Positions 42,971 to 51,990 of a stretch of DNA of 64,000 nucleotides are shown piece after piece. Numbering within the stretch: position 1 is the stretch's first letter; each line of letters starts with the position of its first letter. This DNA is from Candidatus Roseilinea sp. NK_OTU-006. Lineage in GTDB: Bacteria; Chloroflexota; Anaerolineae; J036; Brachytrichaceae. A program made the position numbers and the translations under genes. The notes beneath the pieces were generated by a model. That model worked only from the letters and a program-made list of their open reading frames with translations. It was not told the origin of the DNA and made no database searches. The stretch covers positions 1-64,000 of the forward strand of contig NZ_JAAFGM010000016.1 in NCBI RefSeq assembly GCF_012931985.1. Reading direction: 5' to 3'.

Positions 42971-43073
42971 GGAGGGCATGTGCTCTTGTGAGGCATTTGA
43001 TTCGCCCCCTCTGCTGATCTCACGACCACAAGCGGTCGCTGTCCCAATAGTCGGTAGGAGCAAAATCGCCGGC

Positions 43074-43240
43074 CAGGTTGTGCCAGGGGTGAGGTGCGCA
43101 CGGATCGCCTCTTTGTTCAGCGCGATCCCCAGACCCGGTCCTTCAGGCACGGGGATGTAGCCGTGCTGGAGGATCGGCTTGGGGATGCCGTTGACGAAGT
43201 TGTCCCAATAGGGAAGGCCGGTGAAGTGGTGCTCAGGGGC
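43074..43240 (-). pseudogene. Enolase-superfamily (mandelate racemase-like) C-terminal remnant
   Basis: Minus-strand translation reads FTGLPYWDNFVNGIPKPILQ, then HGYIPVPEGPGLGIALNKEA and IRAHL, which is the C-terminal end typical of galactonate/gluconate-dehydratase-type MR/MLE enzymes (VP..PGLGIELNEE). No barrel precedes it; the sequence to the right belongs to another gene. It is a decay remnant, distinct from the intact family member at 50735-51850. Confidence 0.65.
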
Positions 43241-43242
43241 GA

Positions 43243-43437
43243 TGGAATTTTCTCACCCATAGCCCGATACAGGCGGACGCCGGCGAGGTTGTCGGCGGCG
43301 ATGTTGATGTCCGAGCCCTCGTCGAAGTCGCCGCGGGCCAGCGACCCGAACAACACCATGCGCGTCGCGCCATAGCGCTCGACGAGGATGCGCGCGCGGA
43401 GCGCTTGAAGCTGTGTTTCGGTGGCCAGCGCGGTCAT
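43243..43437 (-). pseudogene. Nucleotidyltransferase-fold (MNT-type) N-terminal remnant
   Basis: From ATG 43437 the first 64 residues carry the minimal nucleotidyltransferase motif RMVLFGSLARGDFDEGSDIN. The GS..RG...SD signature is kept, but the second metal-binding Asp (SDID/SDVD) is Asn. Similarity ends at AMGEKI, where the enolase remnant begins in another frame. Such genes usually pair with a HEPN toxin; none is present. Considered a broken, probably inactive copy. Confidence 0.6.
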
Positions 43438-44060
43438 ATGGGCATTCTACTGCCGCAGCACGCGCTCATACACGGCGAGGAGTTGCTCGGCGGCTGGATG
43501 GCTTGGGTGACTTGCTGGATCTCGATGCGCCGGGCGCGCGGGATGCGCGCCCGCCACAGGTTGATCGCACCGTCCTTGCTGAGCGTGAAGTAGAGGAAGC
43601 GGCTGTCCGGGCTCCAGGCGAACGCGACCAGGCTGCGGTCGAGCGCGTCGGTCAGGTCAATCAGGTGATCCATATCGGCCGCGCCGTCGGGCTGCAGTGG
43701 CACGATCGCCAGCGTAGCCGGCTGATAGGCCGCCGGGATCTTCGAACGAGCGGTCGAAGGCCAGCCATCGGCCGTCCGGCGATGGCGTCGGCGTATAGCA
43801 TGTGTAACCGGCCAGCGGGATGCGCTCGAAGCCGCGTCGGTGCGGGTTCGTGTTGCCGGCGTCAAAGCGAACCAGGTCGGCGTAACGGAACATTTCGCCC
43901 GAATCCGGGTCGCGGGTGTGGGCGCTGTAGATCGTCTTGCCGTCGGCCGACCAAACCGGTGGGGCGAAGTTGATGGTGCGGCCGGTGAGGCGGGCGCGGG
44001 CGCAGCACGTCTGGGCGAGGGTGCGAGCGCGCGCGCCCGACGGCGGCAAAGCGACCGTTA
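43434..44060 (-). pseudogene. TolB/S9-type beta-propeller protein remnant with frameshifts
   Basis: Three minus-strand pieces in different frames make one sense: NFAPPVWSADGKTIYSAHTR through CYTPTPSPDGRWLAFDRS (about 43757-43990); then ATLAIVPLQPDGAADMDHLI and LVAFAWSPDSRFLYFTLSKD (about 43530-43735); then HPAAEQLLAVYERVLRQ near 43450. The WSADGK / PSPDGRWLAFDR / WSPDSRFLYF repeats are PD40 propeller blades, as in TolB or the propeller of S9 peptidases. At least two frameshifts show decay. The upstream part is lost at the dispersed repeat. Confidence 0.65.
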
Positions 44061-44166
44061 GCGCGGGGTGAAGCGCGTGGCGGGACCGGAGCGGGCGATG
44101 GGGTGGTCGTCCGTGCAACCGGCCCAGAGGCTGCCTCGCGCCGGTCAGGGAGGCGTTTGTTCAAGC
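44061..44166. repeat. Dispersed repeat, copy A (about 106 bp)
   Basis: This stretch is about 85% identical by eye to 58579-58684 in the same orientation. Shared blocks include CGGGACCGGAGCGGGCGATG, GGGTGGTCGT and CTGCCTCGCGCC. The two copies lie in intergenic or decayed DNA 14.5 kb apart. No transposase or clear terminal inverted repeats were found, so its nature (MITE, REP-like element, or duplicated gene remnant) is open. Confidence 0.7.
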
Positions 44167-44230
44167 TTGCCTACATTGCGGATCGTAACGCTTGACCGGC
44201 TGCGCTGCAACGGATGGCTCTACCTGTTGC

Positions 44231-44554
44231 TCATTAGCCGGCGCGCTGCGCTATCTTGAAAGCGCCGGCCTGGGCAAGCTGCTGGCTGTGGAGCGGGCCT
44301 ACGCGCTGCTCACCCGCTACGCCGGCTGGTTGGGCATCGGCGAGCGCCAGCAGTTCACGCTCTATGAGCGAGCGGATGTCCTGGCCCAGCATGCGCCGCA
44401 AGCACAAGACGCAGTTCAATGCCTCACTGCGCTGTACGTCCATCATCGCCTTGCGCCGCCTGCCGCAGAACCGCATCCTGCCGACGCCGCAGAAGCAATC
44501 GGTGCGTGGCAGCAAGCGCGCCGCGTGTTGGTGCGAGAGAAGTTCAAGCGATAA
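44231..44554 (+). pseudogene. DUF4129-like C-terminal remnant
   Basis: The plus frame reads ALRYLESAGLGKLLAVERAY, then ALLTRYAGWLGIGERQQFTL, YERADVLAQHAPQAQDAVQCL and ends WQQARRVLVREKFKR. The Y..L.R.A...G......T..E....L....P.....V..LT..Y pattern is the DUF4129 domain that ends transglutaminase-associated membrane proteins. Only this end survives, with no membrane part upstream. The stretch from here to 44659 holds nothing else recognisable. Confidence 0.5.
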
Positions 44555-44659
44555 CTTAGCAAAGAACAGCCTCTCACCGTCGTCCAGCGCGCCACGACGG
44601 GGCGCAGCGAAGTCTGTGCTGCGCCCGCTCACGCGCAGGGGCCGCACGACAGGCCGTGC

Positions 44660-46168
44660 CTACAGCTTGACTGTGACCGCCTTAAGCTCGGTGAAAGCTT
44701 CCACACCCTCTTGCGAGAACTCACGTCCCATGCCGGACTGTTTGAAACCGCCGAATGGCAAGTTCGGATCGAACACGCCGAAGCAGTTGATCCAGACCGC
44801 GCCGGCGTTTAGGCGCGCCGCCAGCGTATGCGCGCGGCTGATGTCACGGGTGAAGATCGTCGCCGCCAAGCCATAGTGGGTCTGGTTGGCGACGGGCGCG
44901 ATCTCATCAGGATCATCAAACGGCATGGCAACCAGCACCGGGCCAAAGATTTCTTCACGCACGATGGACATCTCCGGCGTGGTGTTAGTGAAAATCGAGG
45001 GGGCCACAAAATTGCCGGGCACGTCTTGGAGCACATCGGGACCACCGATGACCAGCTTCGCTCCACTGCGCAACCCCTGGTCCATGTAGCTCAAGACGCG
45101 CCTTTTTTGCTCGCTCGTGACTAACGGACCGAGCTGGGTGCTTTCGTCCAGGCCGATGCCGATGCGTAGCTTCTGCGCATATTCGACGACGCCCTCAAGC
45201 ACGCGGTCAAAGGAGCGGCGCTGCACGTACAAGCGCGAACCGGCGTTGCACACTTGTCCGCTGTTGTTGAAGATGGCGGCGGCGGCTGTAGGAATCGCCT
45301 CGGCCATGTCGGCATCATCAAAGATGATCGTGGGCGATTTGCCACCCAACTCCAGCGTCAGGCGTTTCAGGTTCGACCGGCCGGCCGCTTGCATGATGAG
45401 TTTGCCGACGGCGGTGGAGCCGGTGAACGAGATTTTGTTCACGTCGGGATGCTCGGCCAGAGCCGCGCCGGCGGACTCGCCCAGGCCGGTGACGATGTTG
45501 ACCACACCGGGCGGGAAGCCGGCTTCGGCGATCAACTCGGCCAGGCGTAGATTCGCCAGCGAGGCCTGTTCGGCAGGTTTCACCACGGTCGTGCAGCCAG
45601 CCGCCAAGGCCGGGGCGATCTTGAAGGAGACCTGGGCTAGGGGATAGTTCCACGGGATGATGCAGCCCACCACGCCGACCGGCTCGCGGCGAACGTAGGA
45701 GAAGAACGCGCCGCCGGGTGGCAAACTGAGATCAAGCGTTTTGCCGTAGAGCTTCGTGGCCCAGCCGGCGTAATAGCGCCAGAGGAAGACGGTGAACGGC
45801 ACGTCAATGGCGCGGGCGCTGGTGATCGTCTTGCCCACATCGAGCGACTCAATCTCGGCGAACTCTTCGGCATGTTGCTCGATCAAGTCGGCCAGCTTGA
45901 ACATGCATGCAGCGCGTTGCGTGGGCGACATGGCGCGCCATTCGCCCTCGAATGCGGCGCGCGCCGCGCGCACAGCGGCGTCAATGTCCGTCGCATCGCC
46001 GGCGGGAATGTGATCGAGCACACCGCCGGTGGCCGGGTCTTCGGTGGGCATGGTCTTGCCGGAGGCCGGCTCGACAAACGCATTGTTGATGAACAACCGT
46101 TTAGGACGTTTCAAAAATGCCTGCACCTCAGGCAGCAGAGAAATGGGTTGATTGGCGATTGTTGACAT
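44660..46168 (-). CDS. NAD(P)-dependent aldehyde dehydrogenase
   Basis: A 502-residue aldehyde dehydrogenase oxidising an aldehyde to the acid. Motifs: PWNYPLAQVSFKIAPALAAG, KPAEQASL (cofactor), FTGSTAVGKLI, ELGGKSP (general-base Glu), GQVCNAGSRLYV (catalytic Cys) and IFGPVLVAMPF. ATG 46168 begins MSTIANQPISLLPEVQAF, the normal family start; no good ribosome-binding site is seen, but the preceding dehydrogenase gene ends only 7 nt upstream, so coupling is likely. As the last gene of the minus operon it probably completes a sugar-acid or diol pathway started by the alcohol dehydrogenase. Confidence 0.95.
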   Translation of the reverse strand: MSTIANQPISLLPEVQAFLKRPKRLFINNAFVEPASGKTMPTEDPATGGVLDHIPAGDATDIDAAVRAARAAFEGEWRAMSPTQRAACMFKLADLIEQHAEEFAEIESLDVGKTITSARAIDVPFTVFLWRYYAGWATKLYGKTLDLSLPPGGAFFSYVRREPVGVVGCIIPWNYPLAQVSFKIAPALAAGCTTVVKPAEQASLANLRLAELIAEAGFPPGVVNIVTGLGESAGAALAEHPDVNKISFTGSTAVGKLIMQAAGRSNLKRLTLELGGKSPTIIFDDADMAEAIPTAAAAIFNNSGQVCNAGSRLYVQRRSFDRVLEGVVEYAQKLRIGIGLDESTQLGPLVTSEQKRRVLSYMDQGLRSGAKLVIGGPDVLQDVPGNFVAPSIFTNTTPEMSIVREEIFGPVLVAMPFDDPDEIAPVANQTHYGLAATIFTRDISRAHTLAARLNAGAVWINCFGVFDPNLPFGGFKQSGMGREFSQEGVEAFTELKAVTVKL

Positions 46169-46175
46169 CTCGAGT

Positions 46176-47231
46176 TCACATCCAGGGAGAAGCAATGATT
46201 TTCACGTGTTGATCGGTGTTCTCCATCAGCTCGCGATAACCGACGTCCACCAGGTGGTCCAGGCTAATGCGCGCCGTGATCATATCGCCGGCGCGCACCT
46301 TGCCCTCGGCGATCAACTGAATGGCCGGCGCGAACTCGCCGCAGTACGCCACCGTGCCGATCAGCACGCGCTCGTTGAAGCCGATCTCGTTGACAAACAG
46401 ACGGAAGGGCGTATTGGTCTGGCTGACGAGGCAAATGCGCGCGCCTTTGCGTGTGTTGCGCACTGCCGTTTGGTAGGCGGCGTCGTTGCCGCCACATTCA
46501 AAGGCGATGTCGGCGCCGAGCTGATTCGTGAAGTTGCGGATTTCGCGCTCCACGTCGTCGCGGCGCGGATCCAGCGCGATGGTCGCGCCAAATTCGAGCG
46601 CCATCTCGCGCCGCTTGCGGGCCGGCTCGACGACGGCGATGCGGTTGATGCCGGCGGCGCGCAGCACTTGCAACGCGGCCAAGCCGATCGGCCCTGCGCC
46701 CACCACAAGTGCGCGTTCGCCCAGCAAGGGCTTGACGTGATTGACGGCGCGCACGGCCACAGCCGTCGGCTCGACCAAAGGGGCAGCTTCCCAACTCACG
46801 CGCGGGTCGAGCGGGTAGAGTTGATAGGCCGGTGCGCACACGGTCTCGGCCAGCCCACCCGGCGCAGAGAACCCATGAAAGGCTAGCCGCTCACAACGGT
46901 TGTACTCATGTCGTTGGCAGTAGTAGCACTCATGGCAAATGTGATACCCCTCCAGCGCCACCCGGTCGCCCACCGACCAGCCGGTGACGCCCTCCCCCAG
47001 GGCGATGATCTCGCCCGCGAACTCGTGGCCGATGATCACCGGCGCGCCATAGCCTGTGAGGGGATGTGGCTCTTTGGCGATGAACATCGGCCCTTCGAGA
47101 TACTCATGCAGATCGGTGCCGCAGATGCCGCAGTAATGCACTTTGAGCTTGACCTCGCCCGGTTTCGGCGCACACTCCGGAACATCCTCGATCCGCACAT
47201 CACGTTGGTCGTGCCATCGTGCGGCTTTCAT
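46176..47231 (-). CDS. Zinc-dependent medium-chain alcohol dehydrogenase (butanediol/threonine dehydrogenase-like)
   Basis: A 351-residue MDR enzyme. The catalytic zinc site is shown by HYCGICGTDLHEY (Cys, then Asp/His) and GAPVIIGHEFAGE; the structural zinc loop is CHECYYCQRHEYNRCE with four Cys-type ligands. The Rossmann motif is VVGAGPIGLAALQVL. The YLEGP and EGYHICHECYYC features resemble 2,3-butanediol and polyol dehydrogenases. It lies between a sugar ABC transporter and an aldehyde dehydrogenase, so its substrate is probably the imported polyol or sugar derivative. Confidence 0.92.
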   Translation of the reverse strand: MKAARWHDQRDVRIEDVPECAPKPGEVKLKVHYCGICGTDLHEYLEGPMFIAKEPHPLTGYGAPVIIGHEFAGEIIALGEGVTGWSVGDRVALEGYHICHECYYCQRHEYNRCERLAFHGFSAPGGLAETVCAPAYQLYPLDPRVSWEAAPLVEPTAVAVRAVNHVKPLLGERALVVGAGPIGLAALQVLRAAGINRIAVVEPARKRREMALEFGATIALDPRRDDVEREIRNFTNQLGADIAFECGGNDAAYQTAVRNTRKGARICLVSQTNTPFRLFVNEIGFNERVLIGTVAYCGEFAPAIQLIAEGKVRAGDMITARISLDHLVDVGYRELMENTDQHVKIIASPWM

Positions 47232-47262
47232 AAGCGATCACACCTCCTGAAGGGCGCGCGGC

Positions 47263-48141
47263 CTATTTCACGCTGCCGCGCGTCAAGCCATGAATCAGAT
47301 AGCGTTGGAAAAACATCGCCAGCACATACACCGGCACGATGCCGGTGAGCGCTGCCGCAGAGATCTCTCCAAATTGCAGCCCGTGCTCGCCTTGAAACTC
47401 GGAGATGCCGATCGGGAAGGTCTGCGAGCGCAGACTGTAGGTGAGGATCAACGCAAACAGGAATTCGTTCCACGACAGGATGAGGCAAATGATCGCCGTA
47501 GCGACCAGGCCGGGCAGGATGAGTGGGATGACGATGCGCAGCAGCACGCCCCAGTGAGAGGCGCCGTCCATCTGCGCCGCCTCCTCAACTTCCAAGGGCA
47601 AGCTGCGCACAAAGTCCATGAGCATCCATGTGGCCACCGGCAGGTTGGCGACCATGTGCAACAGGGCCAACCCCAACGGCTGATCTACCAGGCCAACGGA
47701 GCGCATCAGCATGAACACCGGCACGCTGATCACGATGGGCGGGGCGACGTAGGTGCCGAGGATCCACGACGGTAGCAATCGCCCGCCGGCGCGAAAGCGC
47801 ACAATCGCGTAGCTGGCCGGCACGGCGACGAGCAGCGTCATGGTTGTGCTCATGATCCCGACGAAGAGTGAATTCCACAGATAGCGCGGCAACGGCACGT
47901 TCCGAAAGGCGCGCTCCCAGTTCACCAGAAAGATCCCCTCAGAGGGGAGAAGGCTGCCGGAAACGCGGATCTCGATGGGCGACTTCAACGAAGTCGTCAG
48001 CATGAAGATCAGCGGGATGAGCGTGAACGCCAGCAGCAGCCCGACCGTCACCCAGCGCAGCAGGTGCATGACCGTGCGCATCGGGTGCAGTGGCTTTGCC
48101 GGTCGCTGGCGAAGCGATGAGGAGATCGCTCGTTCAGTCAT
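47263..48141 (-). CDS. CUT1-type sugar ABC transporter permease (MalG-like)
   Basis: A 292-residue six-TM permease. It starts MTERAISSSL at ATG 48141, whose ATG overlaps the stop of the MalF-like gene (ATGA). Features: TM1 VGLLLAFTLIPLIFMLTTSL, the MalG NWERAFRN segment, the cytoplasmic EAA loop (LEVEEAAQMDGASHWGVLLR, then IVIPL) that contacts the ATPase, and the C-terminal FQRYLIHGLTRGSVKG-like tail (ends GSVK). No ATP-binding gene is in this operon, so it probably shares a MsmK/UgpC-like ATPase encoded elsewhere. Confidence 0.94.
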   Translation of the reverse strand: MTERAISSSLRQRPAKPLHPMRTVMHLLRWVTVGLLLAFTLIPLIFMLTTSLKSPIEIRVSGSLLPSEGIFLVNWERAFRNVPLPRYLWNSLFVGIMSTTMTLLVAVPASYAIVRFRAGGRLLPSWILGTYVAPPIVISVPVFMLMRSVGLVDQPLGLALLHMVANLPVATWMLMDFVRSLPLEVEEAAQMDGASHWGVLLRIVIPLILPGLVATAIICLILSWNEFLFALILTYSLRSQTFPIGISEFQGEHGLQFGEISAAALTGIVPVYVLAMFFQRYLIHGLTRGSVK

Positions 48142-49031
48142 GGCCCGTATTTCGCTTGTGCCCGCCGGTAGAGCGCCGTGAGCAGCGCGACCAACACCGA
48201 CAGGATGACGATGACGATGATCGTCATGGCCGAGGCATAGCCGGTTTTGAATTGCTGAAAGGCCGTCTTGTAGATATAGAACGAAGCAACCTGCGTGGAC
48301 GACCCCGGCCCGCCAAAGGTGAGCATGAAGACCAGGTCGAAGACCTTCATCGCGCCGATCAAGCGCAGGATGGCGATGACGAGCACGCCGGGCAGGCACA
48401 ACGGCAGCGTGAGGTGAATGAATTGCTGCCAACCGTTCGCGCCGTCCACGGCAGCAGCCTCGTATGGCTCATGTGGCAGGCCGGCCAGCACGGCCAGCGA
48501 GAGCAAAAAGACGAACGGCGTCCACTGCCAGATGTCCACCAGCATCACCGACGCCATGGCCAGGCCGGGCACGCCGAGGAAGGCGACGTTCTGTTCCAAG
48601 ATTCCGGCGCGCACGAGATAGTGATTCAGCATACCTGATGATGGGTCATAGATCAGCCGCCAGATGGCTGCGATGGCGACCGGCGGGGTGATGAACGGCA
48701 GCAGACCCAGCGTGCGCGCGAAGCGCGTCGGGCCGCTCTCGCGGTTCAGCAACAATGCCAGTCCAAAGCCGATGACCGTCTCAATTGCAGTGACGCCGAA
48801 CGCATAGACGAACGTGAGCACCAGTGAGTTGCCGAACAGCGCATCCCTGGCCGCATTGGTGTAGTTTTTGAACGCGATGAATTCGCGAAAGGGTCGCGCC
48901 AGTTGAGAGTCGGTCGCGCTCAGGGCGATGGAATAGATCAGCGGGTAGAGCGAGAAGACGATCAGCGTCAAGACGGCCGGCCCGATCATCCATAGGACTT
49001 CGCGCTGGTGTTGGCGATGAAGTGTGTGCAT
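48138..49031 (-). CDS. CUT1-type sugar ABC transporter permease (MalF-like)
   Basis: A 297-residue six-TM permease starting MHTLHRQHQREVLWMIGPAV. TM1 is followed by the periplasmic FREFIAFKNYTNA segment. The conserved FLLSLAVLAGLPHEPYEAAAVDGANGWQQFIHLTLPL (in parts: LPHEPYEAAAVDGANGWQQF) is the EAA loop. FGGPGSSTQVASFYIYKTAF is the usual MalF-type C-terminal segment. It forms a heterodimer with the MalG-like protein and takes substrate from the binding protein encoded upstream. Confidence 0.94.
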   Translation of the reverse strand: MHTLHRQHQREVLWMIGPAVLTLIVFSLYPLIYSIALSATDSQLARPFREFIAFKNYTNAARDALFGNSLVLTFVYAFGVTAIETVIGFGLALLLNRESGPTRFARTLGLLPFITPPVAIAAIWRLIYDPSSGMLNHYLVRAGILEQNVAFLGVPGLAMASVMLVDIWQWTPFVFLLSLAVLAGLPHEPYEAAAVDGANGWQQFIHLTLPLCLPGVLVIAILRLIGAMKVFDLVFMLTFGGPGSSTQVASFYIYKTAFQQFKTGYASAMTIIVIVILSVLVALLTALYRRAQAKYGP

Positions 49032-49105
49032 CGAATGCGAAAGTACGGTTAGCCGCTAACGCGCTGTCATTCTGTTTCGGGTGAAATTCGATGCGAGCGG
49101 GCACA

Positions 49106-49147
49106 GGGCGGGACCTGGGATTCTGCAAATCACTTCAGGCCCCGCCC
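49106..49147 (-). other. Intercistronic GC-rich hairpin after the sugar-binding protein gene
   Basis: On the minus strand GGGCGGGGCCT (49147-49137) pairs with AGGTCCCGCCC (49116-49106), an 11-bp stem with one G-U pair and a 20-nt loop. No T-tract follows. It lies in the 154-nt gap between the binding-protein gene and the permease genes. That is the place where many transport operons carry a stabilising stem-loop, making the binding protein more abundant than the permeases. Confidence 0.6.
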
Positions 49148-49185
49148 TCGTCCTCAGAGAAATTTGAGGCTCTTCCCAACGCAGC

Positions 49186-50595
49186 TTACTTGCCGAGTAT
49201 CTCGAGCCACTTGGCCTGCGTGTCGTCCAGCGCCTGTTGGGGCGTCTTCGTGCCGGCCAGCGCCTCTGCGACGTTCTCGGTCAGCACATCTTGCATCTCC
49301 GGCCACTTGGCGTTGGTGGGCCAGGCGAACGCGCCGCTCAGCGCTGCCTTGGCAGCATCGGCCAGCTCCGGCGTGACGTGCTTGCGATACGCTTCGGCGT
49401 CGAAGGTGGACTTGCGCGTGGGGTCGAGGCCGCCGACGATGGTGTTGACCCGCACGTTGATGTCCGGCCGGCCGACGAACTTCAGGAACTCATAGGCCAG
49501 CGGCTTGTTCTGCGCCAGCGTGGAGATGCCCAGCGCGAATCCGGCGTTGAGCGCGGGTCGGCTGGCAGCGTTCGGGCCTTCGCCCTTCGGCATCGGTACG
49601 GCGCCCCACTTCTTCATGATCTTGGACTGCTCTGGATTGTCGCTCATCTGCCCTAGGTCGGTCCAGAACTCGACCATGCCCACCTTGCCGGTGGTGAAGC
49701 CGCCGAGCGCTTCGTCGAACGCCACGGCCTTCGGGTCGGGCAAAGCATAGGGGAGCTGATCCACCAGCTCTTGCAGGGCCGCGACGGCCTCTGGGCTGTT
49801 GATGGTCGGCTTGCCATCGGCATCGAAGAAGCTGGCACCATAGCCCTGCAGCCGATTAATGAACGTGGATAGCAAGATGATCGGCACTTTGGCGCCCATG
49901 ATGGCACAGCCGTAGATGCCTTCGGATTTGCCCTGCTCGGTGATGGTCTTACAGGCTTCGCGATATTCCGCCCATGTCGTCGGCGGCTTCACGCCGTACT
50001 TCTCCAGCAGCTCGCGGTTGTAGAACAACAGGTGCGTGTCGCCGTCATAAGGCAGCGCCCAGCGTTTGCCGTCTATCAGCGTGTAGGGATCGGCAATCGA
50101 GGGCACGAAGTCATCGAACTGCAACGCCTCCTTGTTCTCCTCCCACCACTGGGTGAGATCCTCCAATACACCGCTCTCCACCAGCTTGCCGAGCATGGGA
50201 TACCAAATTTCGATCACGTCGTATTCGCCGGCGCCGGAAGTGACGTCGAGGATGGCCTTCTCGGTGACGTTGGCGTACGGCACGACAAGCACCTGGACGC
50301 GCGCGCCGGTCTCCTCCTCGAACCATTTGGCGAGCGCACGGGTCGCCACGGCATGAGGCTGAATTGTCAACACATTGATGGATTGGCCCTCAAACGGTTT
50401 GGGAGCGGTCGCTTCTGGGGTTGCAGTAACCGTGATTTCGCGAACGACCTCTACTTGGCGCGTCACCTCAACTTCACGCGTCACCTCAACTTCTCGCACT
50501 GCAGACGGCGTAGCCGGAGCAGCGCAGGCATTCAGCACAACGACAGATAGCAGTGCACCGATGAGCACGGTGCGCATTTGGCGATGCGTATTCAT
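49186..50595 (-). CDS. Extracellular sugar-binding lipoprotein (family 1 solute-binding protein)
   Basis: A 469-residue lipoprotein: signal helix VLIGALLSVVVLNAC with lipobox Cys24, followed by a repeated REVEVTREVEVTRQVEVVRE spacer, characteristic of Chloroflexota binding proteins. The mature part has WFEEETGARVQVLVVPYANV, DVIEIWYPMLGKLVESG, RWALPYDGDTHLLFYNRELL and PPTTWAEY, all typical of MalE/UgpB-type proteins. ATG 50595 is preferred over an in-frame TTG nine bases earlier because AGGAGG lies 11 nt upstream of it. It feeds the MalF/MalG permeases encoded downstream. Confidence 0.94.
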   Translation of the reverse strand: MNTHRQMRTVLIGALLSVVVLNACAAPATPSAVREVEVTREVEVTRQVEVVREITVTATPEATAPKPFEGQSINVLTIQPHAVATRALAKWFEEETGARVQVLVVPYANVTEKAILDVTSGAGEYDVIEIWYPMLGKLVESGVLEDLTQWWEENKEALQFDDFVPSIADPYTLIDGKRWALPYDGDTHLLFYNRELLEKYGVKPPTTWAEYREACKTITEQGKSEGIYGCAIMGAKVPIILLSTFINRLQGYGASFFDADGKPTINSPEAVAALQELVDQLPYALPDPKAVAFDEALGGFTTGKVGMVEFWTDLGQMSDNPEQSKIMKKWGAVPMPKGEGPNAASRPALNAGFALGISTLAQNKPLAYEFLKFVGRPDINVRVNTIVGGLDPTRKSTFDAEAYRKHVTPELADAAKAALSGAFAWPTNAKWPEMQDVLTENVAEALAGTKTPQQALDDTQAKWLEILGK

Positions 50596-50734
50596 CTTCA
50601 GCAATGCCTCCTCTACTTACGAATGACCAAATTGACCAAAGTATTGAAACGTTCTGGAAGGTTAGGGACGAATTCAGGGAGTTTCCAAACGCTAATGATC
50701 ACCTCCTACTGGATGCATTGGCGGACGCAGCGCG

Positions 50735-51850
50735 TTATAAGCGCACTTGATGGGCGAGGACGACTTCCCAATTTAGCTCGATGCCCAATCCTGGCCCAGT
50801 GGGCGTGAGGGCGCAACCATCCACCACCGTGATCGGCTCACGCAAGACCGACTCACGAAGTGGAGCTGGGGAGACATCGCGCAGCATGTAGTCTGCGCCG
50901 GTGACGGCGGAGATCAAATGAAGCGCAGCAGCAAAACCCACGTCAGAACCGTAATGATGCGGCGAATAAGGGTAGCCGCGCGCCCGTGCTAGAGCGCAGA
51001 TGCGTTGTGCCTCGCTCAATCCACCCGCGCGCGTTGGATCGGGCATCAAATAGCGAATGGCGTTCGTGTCCAACAGTGCGGTCGCATCGGCCACGTCGAA
51101 CTGGTTCTCGCCGGCGGCGAGCGGAATATCGGTGTGCTCCTTCAGCGTGCGATAGCCTTCCAGATCACTGGCGAGCAACGGCTCTTCCAGCCAATACGGG
51201 CGGTACGGCTGCAACGCCTCAGCCATGCGTTTCGCACGGTCGAGGTCATAGGCCATGTTCGCATCTACCAACACCTCCACCGCATCCCCCACGGCGCGCC
51301 GCACGGCCTCCACGTTGGCGATGTCGCGCGCTTCATCGAAGCCAATGCGCACTTTCACCGCTCGATAACCCTGATCCACGAACCGACGGGCGCTGTCGGC
51401 TAACTGCGCGGGGTCCAGCCCGGTGGCATACAGAGGAGCGCGGGCTGGTTGGCTGCCCCCCAGCAGGGCATAAATCGGCTTGCCGTGCGCCTTGCCCGCG
51501 ATGTCCCACAGCGCGATGTCCACCCCGCCGATGGCCGACATGACCGCGCCCTTCCCCCACAGCACCCCTAAGCGGCTAAAGGCGTGGAGCATCTTCTGCC
51601 AAAGACCGGCGACGTTCAGGGGATCCTCACCCACGAGCAGCGGCTTCAGCCCTTCCTCGATGGTGGCCTTGCGCTCGACGATGGCCCAGCTAGGAAAGTT
51701 CACCGATGTCTCGCCGACGCCGCTGATGCCGGCATCAGTCTCGACCAGCACAAGGCCGAAATTGCGATGATGCATCGCTCCCCAAGCCAACCGCAACGGT
51801 TGTTGCAGGGGCTGGCGCAACGCGATGAATCGAACATCACGAATTTGCAT
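50735..51850 (-). CDS. Mandelate racemase/muconate lactonizing enzyme family protein
   Basis: A 371-residue enolase-superfamily enzyme from ATG 51850 (MQIRDVRFIALRQPLQQPLR). Capping domain then TIM barrel. Barrel motifs: YRAVKVRIGFD (K-x-R on strand 2, the acid/base position), VLVDANMAYD (metal Asp), YWLEEPL (metal Glu), LAAGENQFD (metal Glu) and YSPHHYGSDVG (His on strand 7). It probably dehydrates or racemises a sugar acid or related hydroxyacid imported by the adjacent ABC transporter. First gene of the minus operon; divergent from the cupin gene. Upstream in-frame sequence (to 51958) has no family similarity. Confidence 0.9.
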   Translation of the reverse strand: MQIRDVRFIALRQPLQQPLRLAWGAMHHRNFGLVLVETDAGISGVGETSVNFPSWAIVERKATIEEGLKPLLVGEDPLNVAGLWQKMLHAFSRLGVLWGKGAVMSAIGGVDIALWDIAGKAHGKPIYALLGGSQPARAPLYATGLDPAQLADSARRFVDQGYRAVKVRIGFDEARDIANVEAVRRAVGDAVEVLVDANMAYDLDRAKRMAEALQPYRPYWLEEPLLASDLEGYRTLKEHTDIPLAAGENQFDVADATALLDTNAIRYLMPDPTRAGGLSEAQRICALARARGYPYSPHHYGSDVGFAAALHLISAVTGADYMLRDVSPAPLRESVLREPITVVDGCALTPTGPGLGIELNWEVVLAHQVRL

Positions 51851-51952
51851 GAGCGCAGCTATTGTAGTGAGATCTGCAAAAAGCGCACGCATGGCCTCAT
51901 GCCCTGTCCCGGAGTAACGAATGTGAATCCAAGACGGCACCCTACAATGCGG

Positions 51953-51981
51953 TTGCATGTCGTAGGACAGTCATATATAAC
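51953..51981 (+). promoter_or_regulatory. Promoter for the cupin gene
   Basis: TTGCAT (51953-51958), a 17-bp spacer and TATAAC (51976-51981). The expected start site, near 51988, is only a few bases before the ATG at 51991, so the transcript is probably leaderless. An overlapping TATATA at 51974 is an alternative -10. It drives the plus-strand side of the divergent catabolic region. Confidence 0.5.
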
Positions 51982-51990
51982 TACGAAGCC

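Noticed and set aside
51848-51900. Minus-strand promoter for the enolase-superfamily operon (TACAAT at 51861-51866)
   Set aside because: No acceptable -35 at 16-18 bp and no extended -10; evidence too weak to list.
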